Source of the DNA: DATLYT01 sp035574455
GTDB lineage: Bacteria > Bacteroidota > Ignavibacteria > UBA10030
Length of the DNA stretch: 19,374 nt
Assembly (NCBI GenBank): GCA_035574455.1
Contig: DATLYT010000178.1
Location: 1 to 19,374, forward strand
Reading direction: 5' to 3'
Shown here: in pieces, positions 12,673-19,374 of the stretch
Layout: each line of letters opens with the position of its first letter
How positions within the stretch are numbered: the stretch's first letter is position 1
Made by a program: the position numbers and the translations under genes
Notes under the pieces: model-generated
What the model was told of the DNA's origin: nothing
Database searches by the model: none
Seen by the model: the letters and a program-made list of their open reading frames with translations, nothing else

Positions 12673-15183
12673 ATGAAAGCAGTGATCATGGCGGGTGGTT
12701 TCGGTACCCGATTACGGCCGCTCACCTGCAACATTCCCAAACCAATGGTCCCGATGGTCAACCGACCGATGATGGAGCACATCGTCGGCCTGTTGAAACA
12801 CCACGGCATCACTGACCTGGTGGCAACCCTCTTCTATCAGCCAGAGGTTATCTCGAGCTATTTCGGTGACGGCAGCGCGTTTGGCGTCAGACTGCAGTAC
12901 CGAAAAGCGGATGCAGATTACGGCACAGCTGGGAGCGTGCGCAACGCGAAAGATTTTCTCGACCGGCGATTCCTCGTCATCAGCGGCGATGTGCTGACGG
13001 ACTTCGACCTCTCTGCTGCCATCAACTTCCACGAAGAAAAAAAAGCGAAAGTCACCATCCTGCTGACACGCGTGGCCAATCCGCTGCAATTCGGCGTGGT
13101 GCTAACGCGGGATGACGGGAGAATCACCCGATTCCTCGAAAAGCCCTCGTGGGGAGAAGTCTTTAGCGACACTATCAACACCGGTATCTACATCATCGAG
13201 CCGGAGGTGTTGGACCTCATCCCTGTCGGCGAAGAATTCGATTTCAGTAAGAATCTTTTTCCCCTCCTTCTCGAACAAAACCTCGGTCTCTACGGCTTCA
13301 TTGCGGAAGGGTATTGGCGTGACATCGGGAACCTGAGTGAGTATCAGGACGCACACACGGACGCGCTACGCGGGGCTGTGAAGATTCAGATCGCCGGAAC
13401 GAAGCGAGGCAGCGTTTACGCAGACAAGAATTGCAAAATCGAAACAGAAGAGAAGATGCTTTCCGGGACGGTGGTGATTGGAAAGAACTCGCGCATTCAC
13501 CGTGATGCGGTCATCGTGAACTCCGTCATCGGGAACGATTGCGAGATTCTCCCGGGCGCCGTCATCCGGAACTCTGTCGTCTGGCACGGAACGCAAATTG
13601 GCGGTCGAAGCGAAATTTCCTCCTCCATCATCGGCAGCAAGTGCATCATCGGCGATGAAGTGGTCATCCACGACAACGTGTTCATAAGCGACCAGTGCAT
13701 TATCGGTAAGCGGAGCCAATTGCTCTCGAACATCAAACTTTGGCCGGAGAAGGTGGTGGAAGAAGGCGCAACGGTCACCCGAAGCTTAGTGTGGGAAGAC
13801 CGATGGCTGAGAGAGCTGTTTGTCGAATCGCGTGTGTCCGGCATTTCCAACATTGAAATGAATCCTGAATTCGGCGCGAAGCTGGGGGCTGCGTTCGGGG
13901 CGTTTGTCGGTGCGGGCTCCACGGTGGTGACAAGCCGCGATTCCGACAACGTCTCCCGCATGATCAACCGCGCGTTGATGACCGGCCTGATGTCCGCCGG
14001 TGTCCATTGCAGTGACCTGCGCACGGCGTCGATTCCCATCGTTCGGCACGAGTTGAGAAGCGGAAAAGAACAGGGCGGCATCTACGTTCGCCGCTCTCCG
14101 TACTACAAGAATTACACCGACATCATTTTCTTCGATGCCGATGGAAAGGATTTGCCAACCAACAAGACCAAAGCCGTCGAGCGACTGTTCTTTGGTGAAG
14201 ACTTTATCCGTGCCAATCACGACAAAGTTGGCTCGATCTCCTTTCCGGAGCGTACGACGGAAAGTTACATTGAGCGCTTTCTCACGAGCATCGACGTGAA
14301 GGCAATTCGCTCGGCAAACCTCCGTGTGGTCATTGATTACTCCAACGGCGTCGCATCGACGATTTTTCCCATGATCCTTGGCAAGTTGAATGTTCAAGTC
14401 GTCGCCCTTCACGCGTATTTGGACAGCTCGAAAATCACCCGTTCGAAAGAAGAAATCGACCAGTCCCTGAAGGAACTGGCTTACGTTGTTACCTCCCTCA
14501 AGTACGACCTCGGCTGCATGTTGGACCCGGGCGCTGAACGTCTCTACGCCGTAGACGAGCACGGCTGCGCCATCGACCACCAGCGTTTGCTTACGCTAAT
14601 GACGAAGTTCGTCGTGATGGCGAACCCGCAGTGGAAAGAGATCGCTGTTCCGGTCTCGGCATCGGGCGAAATCGATTTCTTGGCCGAACAGTTCGGCCTC
14701 TCCGTCTATCGCACACGCGACAGCCACCTTGCGATGATGGAGGCAGCATCCGAAAAAGGCTACAAGTACGTCGGGGGGACCAAAGGTGGATTTATTTTCA
14801 GTGAGTTCCTGTTCGCGGCGGATGGAATGTACTCGCTTGCCAAATTGTTGGAGTGTATAGCCATCACCAAGAAGCTCCTCGGCGAGCTTGACAAGGAGAC
14901 GCCGCACTTGCATTTTGTCAAAAAAACTGTTCCTTGTGCTTGGCACGCGAAGGGGCGGGTGATGCGGCGGTTGATGAAAGATTCCGAGCCGCAGCGGCGC
15001 GACCTCATCGAGGGTGTGAAGATCTTCCCGCTGAATGCCGGAGCACATACGTCGGTCTTCCTGAATCCCGACCGCACGCGGCCGATGTTCCATATTCACG
15101 CCGAATCAGAAGATGCGAATATCGCACAGCGATTGGCGGAAGAGTACGAAACGAAGATTTTACGGTGGATCGAAACTGATTAA
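12673..15183 (+). CDS. Nucleotidyltransferase / left-handed beta-helix / phosphohexomutase-like fusion
   Basis: This 836-residue protein resembles the mannose-1-phosphate guanylyltransferase/phosphomannomutase-like fusions. Residues 1-235 are the sugar-1-phosphate nucleotidyltransferase: MKAVIMAGGFGTRLRPLTC, PKPMVPMVNRPMM, VISGDVLTDFD, FLEKPSWGE and GYWRDIGN. Residues about 250-380 carry hexapeptide repeats (IGKNSRIHRDAVIVNSVIGN and similar) of a left-handed beta-helix. Residues about 385-836 follow the phosphohexomutase fold, but its active-site loops are altered: RRSP with S475 in place of TASHNP, DPGAER (618-623) in place of DGDxDR, GGTKGG (701-706) in place of GGExSG, and PDRTRP (799-804) in place of RxSGTEP. 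So the first domain looks active and the last probably regulatory or altered. The ATG at 12673 fits the conserved N-terminus; a TTG three codons upstream is less likely. Confidence 0.93.
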   Translation: MKAVIMAGGFGTRLRPLTCNIPKPMVPMVNRPMMEHIVGLLKHHGITDLVATLFYQPEVISSYFGDGSAFGVRLQYRKADADYGTAGSVRNAKDFLDRRFLVISGDVLTDFDLSAAINFHEEKKAKVTILLTRVANPLQFGVVLTRDDGRITRFLEKPSWGEVFSDTINTGIYIIEPEVLDLIPVGEEFDFSKNLFPLLLEQNLGLYGFIAEGYWRDIGNLSEYQDAHTDALRGAVKIQIAGTKRGSVYADKNCKIETEEKMLSGTVVIGKNSRIHRDAVIVNSVIGNDCEILPGAVIRNSVVWHGTQIGGRSEISSSIIGSKCIIGDEVVIHDNVFISDQCIIGKRSQLLSNIKLWPEKVVEEGATVTRSLVWEDRWLRELFVESRVSGISNIEMNPEFGAKLGAAFGAFVGAGSTVVTSRDSDNVSRMINRALMTGLMSAGVHCSDLRTASIPIVRHELRSGKEQGGIYVRRSPYYKNYTDIIFFDADGKDLPTNKTKAVERLFFGEDFIRANHDKVGSISFPERTTESYIERFLTSIDVKAIRSANLRVVIDYSNGVASTIFPMILGKLNVQVVALHAYLDSSKITRSKEEIDQSLKELAYVVTSLKYDLGCMLDPGAERLYAVDEHGCAIDHQRLLTLMTKFVVMANPQWKEIAVPVSASGEIDFLAEQFGLSVYRTRDSHLAMMEAASEKGYKYVGGTKGGFIFSEFLFAADGMYSLAKLLECIAITKKLLGELDKETPHLHFVKKTVPCAWHAKGRVMRRLMKDSEPQRRDLIEGVKIFPLNAGAHTSVFLNPDRTRPMFHIHAESEDANIAQRLAEEYETKILRWIETD

Positions 15184-15193
15184 CCGACGGGAG

Positions 15194-15214
15194 GGGCGAA
15201 TCCACGGTTCGCCC
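15194..15214 (+). terminator. Intergenic hairpin between the fusion gene and the EIIA gene
   Basis: GGGCGAA (15194-15200) pairs with TTCGCCC (15208-15214) across a 7-base loop, 11 bases after the fusion-gene stop. There is no U-tract, so it is more likely an mRNA processing or stability hairpin within a two-gene unit than a strong terminator. Confidence 0.4.
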
Positions 15215-15245
15215 AGAGAAAACGCCGGGTTAACTGGAGACTACG

Positions 15246-15716
15246 ATGAAGATTACCGACATCCTGAATGAAAACGTTGTGCGGGTGAACCTACCCGGTG
15301 TAACGAAGGCGGAAATTATCGACGCGATGATTGAGCTTGCGGCAACGCAGGACAAAGTGCTCGACAAAGAGAAGATGCGCGAGGCCGTTTGGGAGCGCGA
15401 GAAGATAATGTCCACTGGGGTTGGCTCGGGCTTCGCAATCCCCCACGGCAAGACGGACGCAGTTTCGGATATCATCGGCGCGTTCGCCATCACCGCACAG
15501 CCCATCGACTATCAATCGCTCGACGAGCAACCCGTGCGCATCGTGTTTCTCCTCGTGGGACGGGACAACATGGTCGGCCCGCACATTAAGCTGCTCAGCC
15601 GCATCTCCCGACTGATGAACAAAGAGGAATTTCGGAACCGGTTGCTCGAAGCAAATTCACCACAGGAAATTCTCGAGATCTTTCGACAGGAAGAGGCGAC
15701 GTATTTCGAAGTGTAG
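15246..15716 (+). CDS. PTS EIIA domain protein (PtsN / fructose EIIA type)
   Basis: This 156-residue single-domain EIIA matches the fructose-mannitol/Ntr class. Its phosphorylated histidine is H67 in GSGFAIPHGKTD, and the downstream LVGRDNMVGPHIKLLSRISRLM carries the second conserved histidine region. MKITDILNENVV is the standard N-terminus. By family it takes phosphate from HPr and either passes it to a permease or, as PtsN, acts as a regulator. No EIIB, EIIC, EI or HPr gene is nearby, which favours the regulatory role. GGAG at 15236-15239 with a 6-base spacer fixes the ATG. It follows the sugar-nucleotide fusion gene by 62 bases and ends before a terminator. Confidence 0.93.
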   Translation: MKITDILNENVVRVNLPGVTKAEIIDAMIELAATQDKVLDKEKMREAVWEREKIMSTGVGSGFAIPHGKTDAVSDIIGAFAITAQPIDYQSLDEQPVRIVFLLVGRDNMVGPHIKLLSRISRLMNKEEFRNRLLEANSPQEILEIFRQEEATYFEV

Positions 15717-15775
15717 CCCTTCCAAACCCGACTCGACGTTGGCTCATGCCATTCCAAGACGGTAGACGTATGTGA

Positions 15776-15797
15776 AGACCCCGCTCCGGCGGGGTTT
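15776..15797 (+). terminator. Rho-independent-like terminator after the EIIA gene
   Basis: ACCCCGC (15778-15784) pairs with GCGGGGT (15789-15795) over a TCCG loop, extended by a G-T and an A-T pair, and is followed by TTTCGTGATT. It stands 60 bases past the EIIA stop codon. The remaining DNA to the next start (15798-15942) holds a 10-bp palindrome CCATCGATGG at 15863-15872 and no recognisable gene. Confidence 0.65.
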
Positions 15798-15942
15798 CGT
15801 GATTACAAGGGGTCCAACACAGCGCGAGCACCACACGCTCAAGCATATTCTGAAACTCAAATCCATCGATGGTGCACGGGACAGCATTCCCTATAGCAGC
15901 AAAAACAGAGTTTTCGTACATTGAGCACGAGGTGTAAAGTTC

Positions 15943-16272
15943 ATGGGCATAGAAGAAATCAAACAACTTACCGACTGGATCGTCGACAAGCTCCAGACTG
16001 ACTATAGGCCAGAGAAGATCATCCTCTTTGGCTCCTATGCAGACGGGACGCCAAATCCTGACAGCGACCTTGACTTGCTTATTATCAAGGAAACGGAAGA
16101 ACGATTCATCGACCGCTGGTCAACCGTCCGTCGGATTCTTTCGGATTCCACAAGGAACATTGCACTCGAGACTCTCATTCTGACTCCACAAGAGATTCTT
16201 ACGCGTCTTGCTCGCGGCGACCAATTCCTTGCTGAAATTCTGCAAAAGGGACATGTCCTCTATGCCCGGTAA
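15943..16272 (+). CDS. MNT-type minimal nucleotidyltransferase (HEPN partner)
   Basis: This 109-residue protein of the DNA polymerase beta-like superfamily has an intact GSx10DxD signature: G30-S31 in LFGSYADGTPNPDSDLDLLI with metal aspartates D42 and D44. Size and position immediately before a HEPN gene identify it as the MNT half of a HEPN-MNT pair. In characterised type VII toxin-antitoxin pairs, the MNT protein inactivates the HEPN RNase by adding AMP to it. That chemistry is known for other members and is inferred here. It overlaps the HEPN gene by 20 bases. No strong Shine-Dalgarno is seen; GAGGTG lies 12 bases before the ATG. Confidence 0.92.
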   Translation: MGIEEIKQLTDWIVDKLQTDYRPEKIILFGSYADGTPNPDSDLDLLIIKETEERFIDRWSTVRRILSDSTRNIALETLILTPQEILTRLARGDQFLAEILQKGHVLYAR

Positions 16273-16654
16273 GGAATCGCTGTATCCAGCCGATTGGCTG
16301 AGGATCGCTGAGAAAGATTACACACGCGTAGAGCATCTCTTGAACATCCACGACCCCGAAGCGGCAGGATTTTACCTTCAACAGGCCATCGAGAAGTTTC
16401 TTAAGGCATTCCTGCTCTCCAAAGGATGGCAACTACAGCGCGTTCACGACCTCGAGCCATTGTTGAATGAAGCCATCAAACACAATCCTTCTTACGAGCA
16501 CTATCGAGCCATGCTACAAAGAATCAGCGGCTTTTACCTCCTCGATCGTTACCCCCTCGCTCTTGAGTTCACGCTTACTGAAGAGGATGTGCAGCAGGCC
16601 CTCTCTCAGACCAAACCCTTGATCGATTCGATCCGCTCAATATTGAAACCATGA
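16253..16654 (+). CDS. HEPN domain protein (PF05168-like)
   Basis: This 133-residue all-helical protein has the HEPN core AAGFYLQQAIEKFLKAFLLS (about 37-56), followed by QRVHDLEPLLNEA (about 62-74) and the C-terminal LLDRYP motif (about 96-101) typical of PF05168. The RX4-6H RNase motif of HepT/DUF86 toxins is not evident, so RNase activity is doubtful. The domain could instead be a substrate-binding partner of the nucleotidyltransferase, as in kanamycin-nucleotidyltransferase-like C-domains. The ATG at 16253 (MSSMPGKESLYPADWL) overlaps the end of the MNT gene, and a second ATG lies three codons later. An in-frame start at 16208 would overlap the MNT gene by 65 bases and was not chosen. Its TGA overlaps the hisS ATG (ATGA). 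Confidence 0.88.
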   Translation: MSSMPGKESLYPADWLRIAEKDYTRVEHLLNIHDPEAAGFYLQQAIEKFLKAFLLSKGWQLQRVHDLEPLLNEAIKHNPSYEHYRAMLQRISGFYLLDRYPLALEFTLTEEDVQQALSQTKPLIDSIRSILKP

Positions 16655-17904
16655 AATTCAAATCCATCAAAGGTACACGAGATATTCTTCCCGGCGAGGT
16701 GGAGGTCTGGCAGCATGTAGAGCGCACGGTGCACCGCGTGATGAAGGACTTCAACTACCGAGAAATCCGTACACCCGTCTTCGAAAACACCGGCCTCTTT
16801 TCGCGCAGCATCGGCGAGCTCACCGACATTGTGCGCAAAGAGATGTACACCTTTACCGACCGGAGTGAGGAGAGTCTTACCCTCAAGCCCGAAGGTACGG
16901 CATCCGTCTTGCGCGCCTACATCCAGAACAATTTAGGCGAACAGGCTCCCCTCACCAAAGTCTACTACATTGCACCGATGTTTCGCCAAGAACGGCCGCA
17001 AGCGGGACGGCTACGGCAGTTCCATCAATTCGGCGCCGAGGCCATCGGTTCGCCATCGCCACATCTCGACGTCGAGATGATGGTGCTCGCGCTGGAAATC
17101 TATCGACAGCTCGGTATCAGTCAATACGAGCTGAAGATCAATTCGGTGGGATGCGAGAAGTGCCGACCGCAGTACAAAAAGCTGTTGCAAGCCGAGTTGA
17201 AGAAAATCCACAGCAGGCTTTCTGAAGAAAGCCAAGCACGGGTAGAACACAATCCCTTACGCGTGCTCGACTCGAAAGACGAAAAGGATCGCTCTGCCAC
17301 CACACACGTGCCGCTGATGAAAGACCATTTGTGCGACGAGTGTAAGACGCACTTCGCCACCGTCCAAAAACTCCTCAACTCACTGAACGTACCGTACCAG
17401 GTCGATGGCCGGCTTGTGCGCGGACTGGACTACTACACGAAGACCGCTTTCGAAATCACCAGTACTGCTCTCGGCTCACAGGATGCGTTAGCGGGCGGCG
17501 GGCGTTATGACCTTCTCGTCGAAGAGCTCGGCGGCAAACCGACACCGGGCGTTGGCTTTGCCGCTGGTATTGAGCGGCTGCTGATGGTGCTCGAAAAAAC
17601 CGGCAAGACACCGAAGGATGAAAGTGGGCCCGTGCTGTTTTTCGTGACGTTGGACGAAGCGGCGCTTTCGTGGGCATTCGTCGAGGCCTGCAATCTGCGT
17701 GCGAAGGGAATCTCGGTTGAACTCGATTATCTTGGCCGCAGTGTCAAAGCGCAAATGCGCGAGGCAAACCGTCAGCGAGCCCGGTATGTGATTGTCGTTG
17801 GTGAGAATGAGCTCAAGAGCGGCTCGGCAAAGCTGAAGGACATGCAGAGCGGAACGGAAACCGAGATTTCTCTGAAAACGATTCGAGAATCGATACGCGG
17901 CTGA
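16651..17904 (+). CDS. hisS: Histidyl-tRNA synthetase
   Basis: This 417-residue class II synthetase charges tRNA-His. It opens MKFKSIKGTRDILPGE, with motif 1 near residues 28-60 (REIRTPVFENTGLFSRSIGE). Motif 2 spans about 105-128 (YYIAPMFRQERPQAGRLRQF), the histidine-specific RGLDYYTKTAFEI is at 257-269, and motif 3 is GVGFAAGIERLLM (300-312). Between them CEKC (168-171) and CDEC (228-231) form the paired cysteine knuckles found in many bacterial HisRS insertion domains. The C-terminal anticodon-binding domain spans about 325-417. Length is normal. Its ATG overlaps the HEPN stop (ATGA), and its TGA overlaps the ATG of the next gene by one base, so it is translationally coupled on both sides. 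Confidence 0.97.
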   Translation: MKFKSIKGTRDILPGEVEVWQHVERTVHRVMKDFNYREIRTPVFENTGLFSRSIGELTDIVRKEMYTFTDRSEESLTLKPEGTASVLRAYIQNNLGEQAPLTKVYYIAPMFRQERPQAGRLRQFHQFGAEAIGSPSPHLDVEMMVLALEIYRQLGISQYELKINSVGCEKCRPQYKKLLQAELKKIHSRLSEESQARVEHNPLRVLDSKDEKDRSATTHVPLMKDHLCDECKTHFATVQKLLNSLNVPYQVDGRLVRGLDYYTKTAFEITSTALGSQDALAGGGRYDLLVEELGGKPTPGVGFAAGIERLLMVLEKTGKTPKDESGPVLFFVTLDEAALSWAFVEACNLRAKGISVELDYLGRSVKAQMREANRQRARYVIVVGENELKSGSAKLKDMQSGTETEISLKTIRESIRG

Positions 17905-18305
17905 TGGCAAAGAAGACCGAGCCAGAGTACCTTCTCCGCATCTATCCTCACCTCGACGAACGCACGAACGAGAACAGCATTGTCCTGGCGATTGAGACGC
18001 TCGAGATCTTTACAAGCTTCCGGTACGAGATTCTGTTGGAGGATAAGCGCGAGGGTAACACCATTGAGTTAAAGATCGTCGGACTCCATGCCCCGGCGAT
18101 GCTGATGCCGGGAAAAGGTCCGGCCCGCGGCAGCCGAAGCTACACAGGCTTGAAAGGCCGCTACGCGATTCGCATTAACAAGATGGATAAAGAGATCAAC
18201 GAATTTCAGGTAGAGTTCACGTCAAAGAAAATCAAAATCCTGGACAATCCCAACAAGTCATTCATCATTGCGCGTGTCGATCCTCTGGAAGTAACAAAAG
18301 CATAA
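17904..18305 (+). CDS. Conserved-looking small protein of unknown function
   Basis: This 133-residue soluble protein has no signal peptide, membrane segment, cysteine motif or repeat. It is rich in alternating beta-like segments (NSIVLAIETLEIFTSFRYEI, NTIELKIVGLHAPAM, FQVEFTSKKIKIL) and strongly basic in the middle (GKGPARGSRSYTGLKGRYAI). I do not recognise the family. It starts with an ATG sharing one base with the hisS stop codon, so it is made from the hisS message, which suggests a housekeeping role but does not define it. The even codon use and long open frame, with no comparable frame on the opposite strand, support it as a real gene. Confidence 0.8.
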   Translation: MAKKTEPEYLLRIYPHLDERTNENSIVLAIETLEIFTSFRYEILLEDKREGNTIELKIVGLHAPAMLMPGKGPARGSRSYTGLKGRYAIRINKMDKEINEFQVEFTSKKIKILDNPNKSFIIARVDPLEVTKA

Positions 18306-18310
18306 TTTGA

Positions 18311-18333
18311 GGGTGGAGACTTGAATCTCCCCC
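18311..18333 (+). terminator. Imperfect hairpin after the unknown gene
   Basis: GGTGGAGA (18312-18319) pairs with TCTCCCCC (18326-18333) except for one T-C mismatch, over a 6-base loop. It lies 6 bases past the stop codon of the unknown gene and 35 bases before the lgt start. No U-tract follows directly, so it may be an attenuating or processing structure within one operon. Confidence 0.4.
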
Positions 18334-18367
18334 ACGCGCTTCACTTTTACGTTTACGGTGTGTCCCT

Positions 18368-19189
18368 ATGTGTCCACGCTTACTGGAGATCGGTCCTTTT
18401 ACCATTTACAGCTACGGCCTGATGCTTGCGATCGGCTTCATTGTCGCGAGTTACTTGCTCACAGCAGAGTTAAAGCGCAAGCGACTTGACCCGGCTCTCG
18501 GCAACAGCATTACGCTCATTGCGCTCGTAGCCGGAGTTGCAGGCTCCAAGCTGCTTTACCTTATCGAGAACTGGTCGGCGTTCGTGGCAGACCCAATCGG
18601 GATGGCATTCTCTCCTTCGGGTCTTACCTTCTACGGCGGGTTTTTGCTTGCGACATTCGCCATCTGGCTTTACCTTCGCCGCAAGAAAGTCGGTTTCCTC
18701 ATCGCCGGCGATGCGGTCGCTCCCGGACTGATGCTGGGTTACGGCGTTGCCAGGCTCGGCTGTCACTTTGCTGGCGACGGTGACTATGGTTTCCCGACAA
18801 CGTTGCCCTGGGGAACTGATTATTCCCAAGGCACGTATCCCCCCTCTGTGGCATTCAGAAATTTTCCCGAAATCACCAGCCAGTATCCGGACGGCATTGT
18901 CCCAGATACAACCCCATTGCATCCTACGCCGGTGTACGAATTGATTCTCTGTGCGATCTTCTTCTGGGTCCTCTGGCGAATGCGAAAAACAACAAGGCCG
19001 GATGGCAAGATATTCATGGCATACCTGGTTCTGGCTGGCTTGGAACGCTTCGCCATCGAGTTTCTCCGACTCAATCCACGCCTCCTCTTCGGTCTCTCCG
19101 AGGCGCAGCTGATTGCCGCCGGTCTGATGATCATCGGCACAATCGGTTGGTTCGTTCTTTCCAAACAACGTGAGCCTGTTACCTCATGA
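18368..19189 (+). CDS. lgt: Prolipoprotein diacylglyceryl transferase
   Basis: This 273-residue inner-membrane enzyme moves a diacylglyceryl group from phosphatidylglycerol to the lipobox cysteine of prolipoproteins. About seven hydrophobic segments are visible. GPFTIYSYGLMLAIGF starts the first helix, and FYGGF (88-92) marks the H-G-G region, with Tyr89 where E. coli has His103. GYGVARLGCHFAGDGDYG (124-141) corresponds to the Lgt signature, keeping Arg129 but with Cys132 in place of Asn146 and Asp137 in place of Glu151 of E. coli. HPTPVYE and ERFAIEFLRLNPR complete the active region. These substitutions are, from memory, the usual form in Bacteroidota-type Lgt rather than damage. The last bases overlap the following gene (ATGA). 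A lipoprotein substrate in this window could be the NlpC/P60 enzyme. Confidence 0.95.
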   Translation: MCPRLLEIGPFTIYSYGLMLAIGFIVASYLLTAELKRKRLDPALGNSITLIALVAGVAGSKLLYLIENWSAFVADPIGMAFSPSGLTFYGGFLLATFAIWLYLRRKKVGFLIAGDAVAPGLMLGYGVARLGCHFAGDGDYGFPTTLPWGTDYSQGTYPPSVAFRNFPEITSQYPDGIVPDTTPLHPTPVYELILCAIFFWVLWRMRKTTRPDGKIFMAYLVLAGLERFAIEFLRLNPRLLFGLSEAQLIAAGLMIIGTIGWFVLSKQREPVTS

Positions 19190-19374
19190 CGACAGTTGAG
19201 TTGTACGTCCAGCCCGATTGTACGCTTTGCGAGAACGCCAAAGCTCTTCTCCGACGCTTGCGGAAAGAAGTACCTTTTGAGTTCAAAGAGATTCTCCTTT
19301 CCGAAAACCATCCGAAGTACAAAGAGTATCTCGTCAGCGTGCCGGTGGTCGTCATCAATGGGGTTAATGAAGTT
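19186..19374 (+). CDS. Glutaredoxin-like (DUF836-type) thioredoxin-fold protein, partial
   Basis: The first 63 residues are present and the frame runs off the right edge. The sequence begins MTTVELYVQPDCTLCENAKA with a CTLC redox motif at residues 12-15 at the end of the first beta strand, followed by a helix ALLRRLRKEV. The strand with the cis-proline, SVPVVVING (about 52-60), completes the thioredoxin/glutaredoxin pattern. It probably catalyses thiol-disulfide exchange in the cytoplasm, but the partner is unknown. The start codon overlaps the lgt stop (ATGA), so it is the next gene of the same operon. Confidence 0.88.
   Translation, partial: MTTVELYVQPDCTLCENAKALLRRLRKEVPFEFKEILLSENHPKYKEYLVSVPVVVINGVNEV

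Noticed and set aside
13786..14580. Minus-strand open frame of 264 codons opposite the phosphohexomutase-like domain
   Set aside because: It lies fully inside a confident plus-strand gene, with no motif and no ribosome site. It is a mirror frame of codon bias.
15863..15872. 10-bp palindrome CCATCGATGG upstream of the MNT gene
   Set aside because: It is perfect, but short and isolated, and not placed against a recognisable promoter. It is expected by chance at this scale.
15595..15966. Minus-strand open frame spanning the EIIA end, the terminator and the intergenic region
   Set aside because: It crosses a terminator hairpin and part of a confident gene, and its translation is rich in Cys, His and Pro without a recognisable fold. 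It is probably non-coding.
18470..19168. Minus-strand open frame of 232 codons opposite lgt
   Set aside because: It overlaps the whole of a clear membrane enzyme gene, its translation is highly charged with no domain, and it begins in the middle of an operon on the other strand.
1..19374. CRISPR array, tRNA or rRNA genes, integrase or transposase
   Set aside because: No regularly spaced repeats, no tRNA-like cloverleaf with GGTTCGAATCC-type arm, and no recombinase or transposase motif were seen on either strand.

Overview
The window is about 19.4 kb of ordinary-looking bacterial chromosome carrying 24 protein genes, almost all recognisable at family level. No rRNA, tRNA, CRISPR array, transposase or phage gene was seen. 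Several features suggest the Bacteroidota/Chlorobiota/Ignavibacteriota line. The primary sigma factor is short and starts directly at region 1.2. There is a DUF5683 membrane protein. Lgt has an RLGC...GDGD loop in place of the proteobacterial RLGNFINGE. Two promoter-like sites fit the TTTG / TAnnTTTG pattern. The base composition is roughly balanced to slightly GC-rich by eye. The exact taxon cannot be fixed without a database search.

Layout: (1) 1-501, minus strand, the N-terminal part of a sodium:solute symporter, divergent from an SDR39U1/YfcH-type epimerase (676-1590, plus). (2) 1628-5043, minus: a CopD-like membrane protein, ParA, ParB, then a gap holding a nested inverted repeat, then RidA and a DUF5683 protein. 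(3) 5138-8269, minus, read from the sigma factor: primary sigma factor, NlpC/P60 lipoprotein hydrolase, peptide deformylase and methionyl-tRNA formyltransferase. (4) 8352-12440, minus: a GAF-GAF-GGDEF-like membrane protein, a small cysteine-motif protein, phosphopentomutase DeoB, and two tandem EutN/CcmL-type microcompartment vertex proteins. (5) 12673-15716, plus: a nucleotidyltransferase/left-handed beta-helix/phosphohexomutase fusion, then a PTS EIIA(Ntr/Fru) protein ending at a terminator. (6) 15943-19374, plus, tightly packed: an MNT nucleotidyltransferase and HEPN pair, HisRS, an unrecognised 133-residue protein, Lgt and the start of a glutaredoxin-like protein.

Functionally most of this is core metabolism: chromosome segregation, translation initiation and formyl removal, transcription, tRNA charging, lipoprotein maturation and sugar-nucleotide synthesis. 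The less ordinary parts are the deoB plus double vertex-protein unit, the MNT-HEPN pair translationally coupled to hisS, two multidomain proteins with eroded catalytic motifs (a GGDEF-like and a phosphohexomutase-like domain), and a dispersed inverted-repeat family. One half-copy of that repeat appears to supply the start codon of the DUF5683 gene. No clearly new defence or mobile system was identified.
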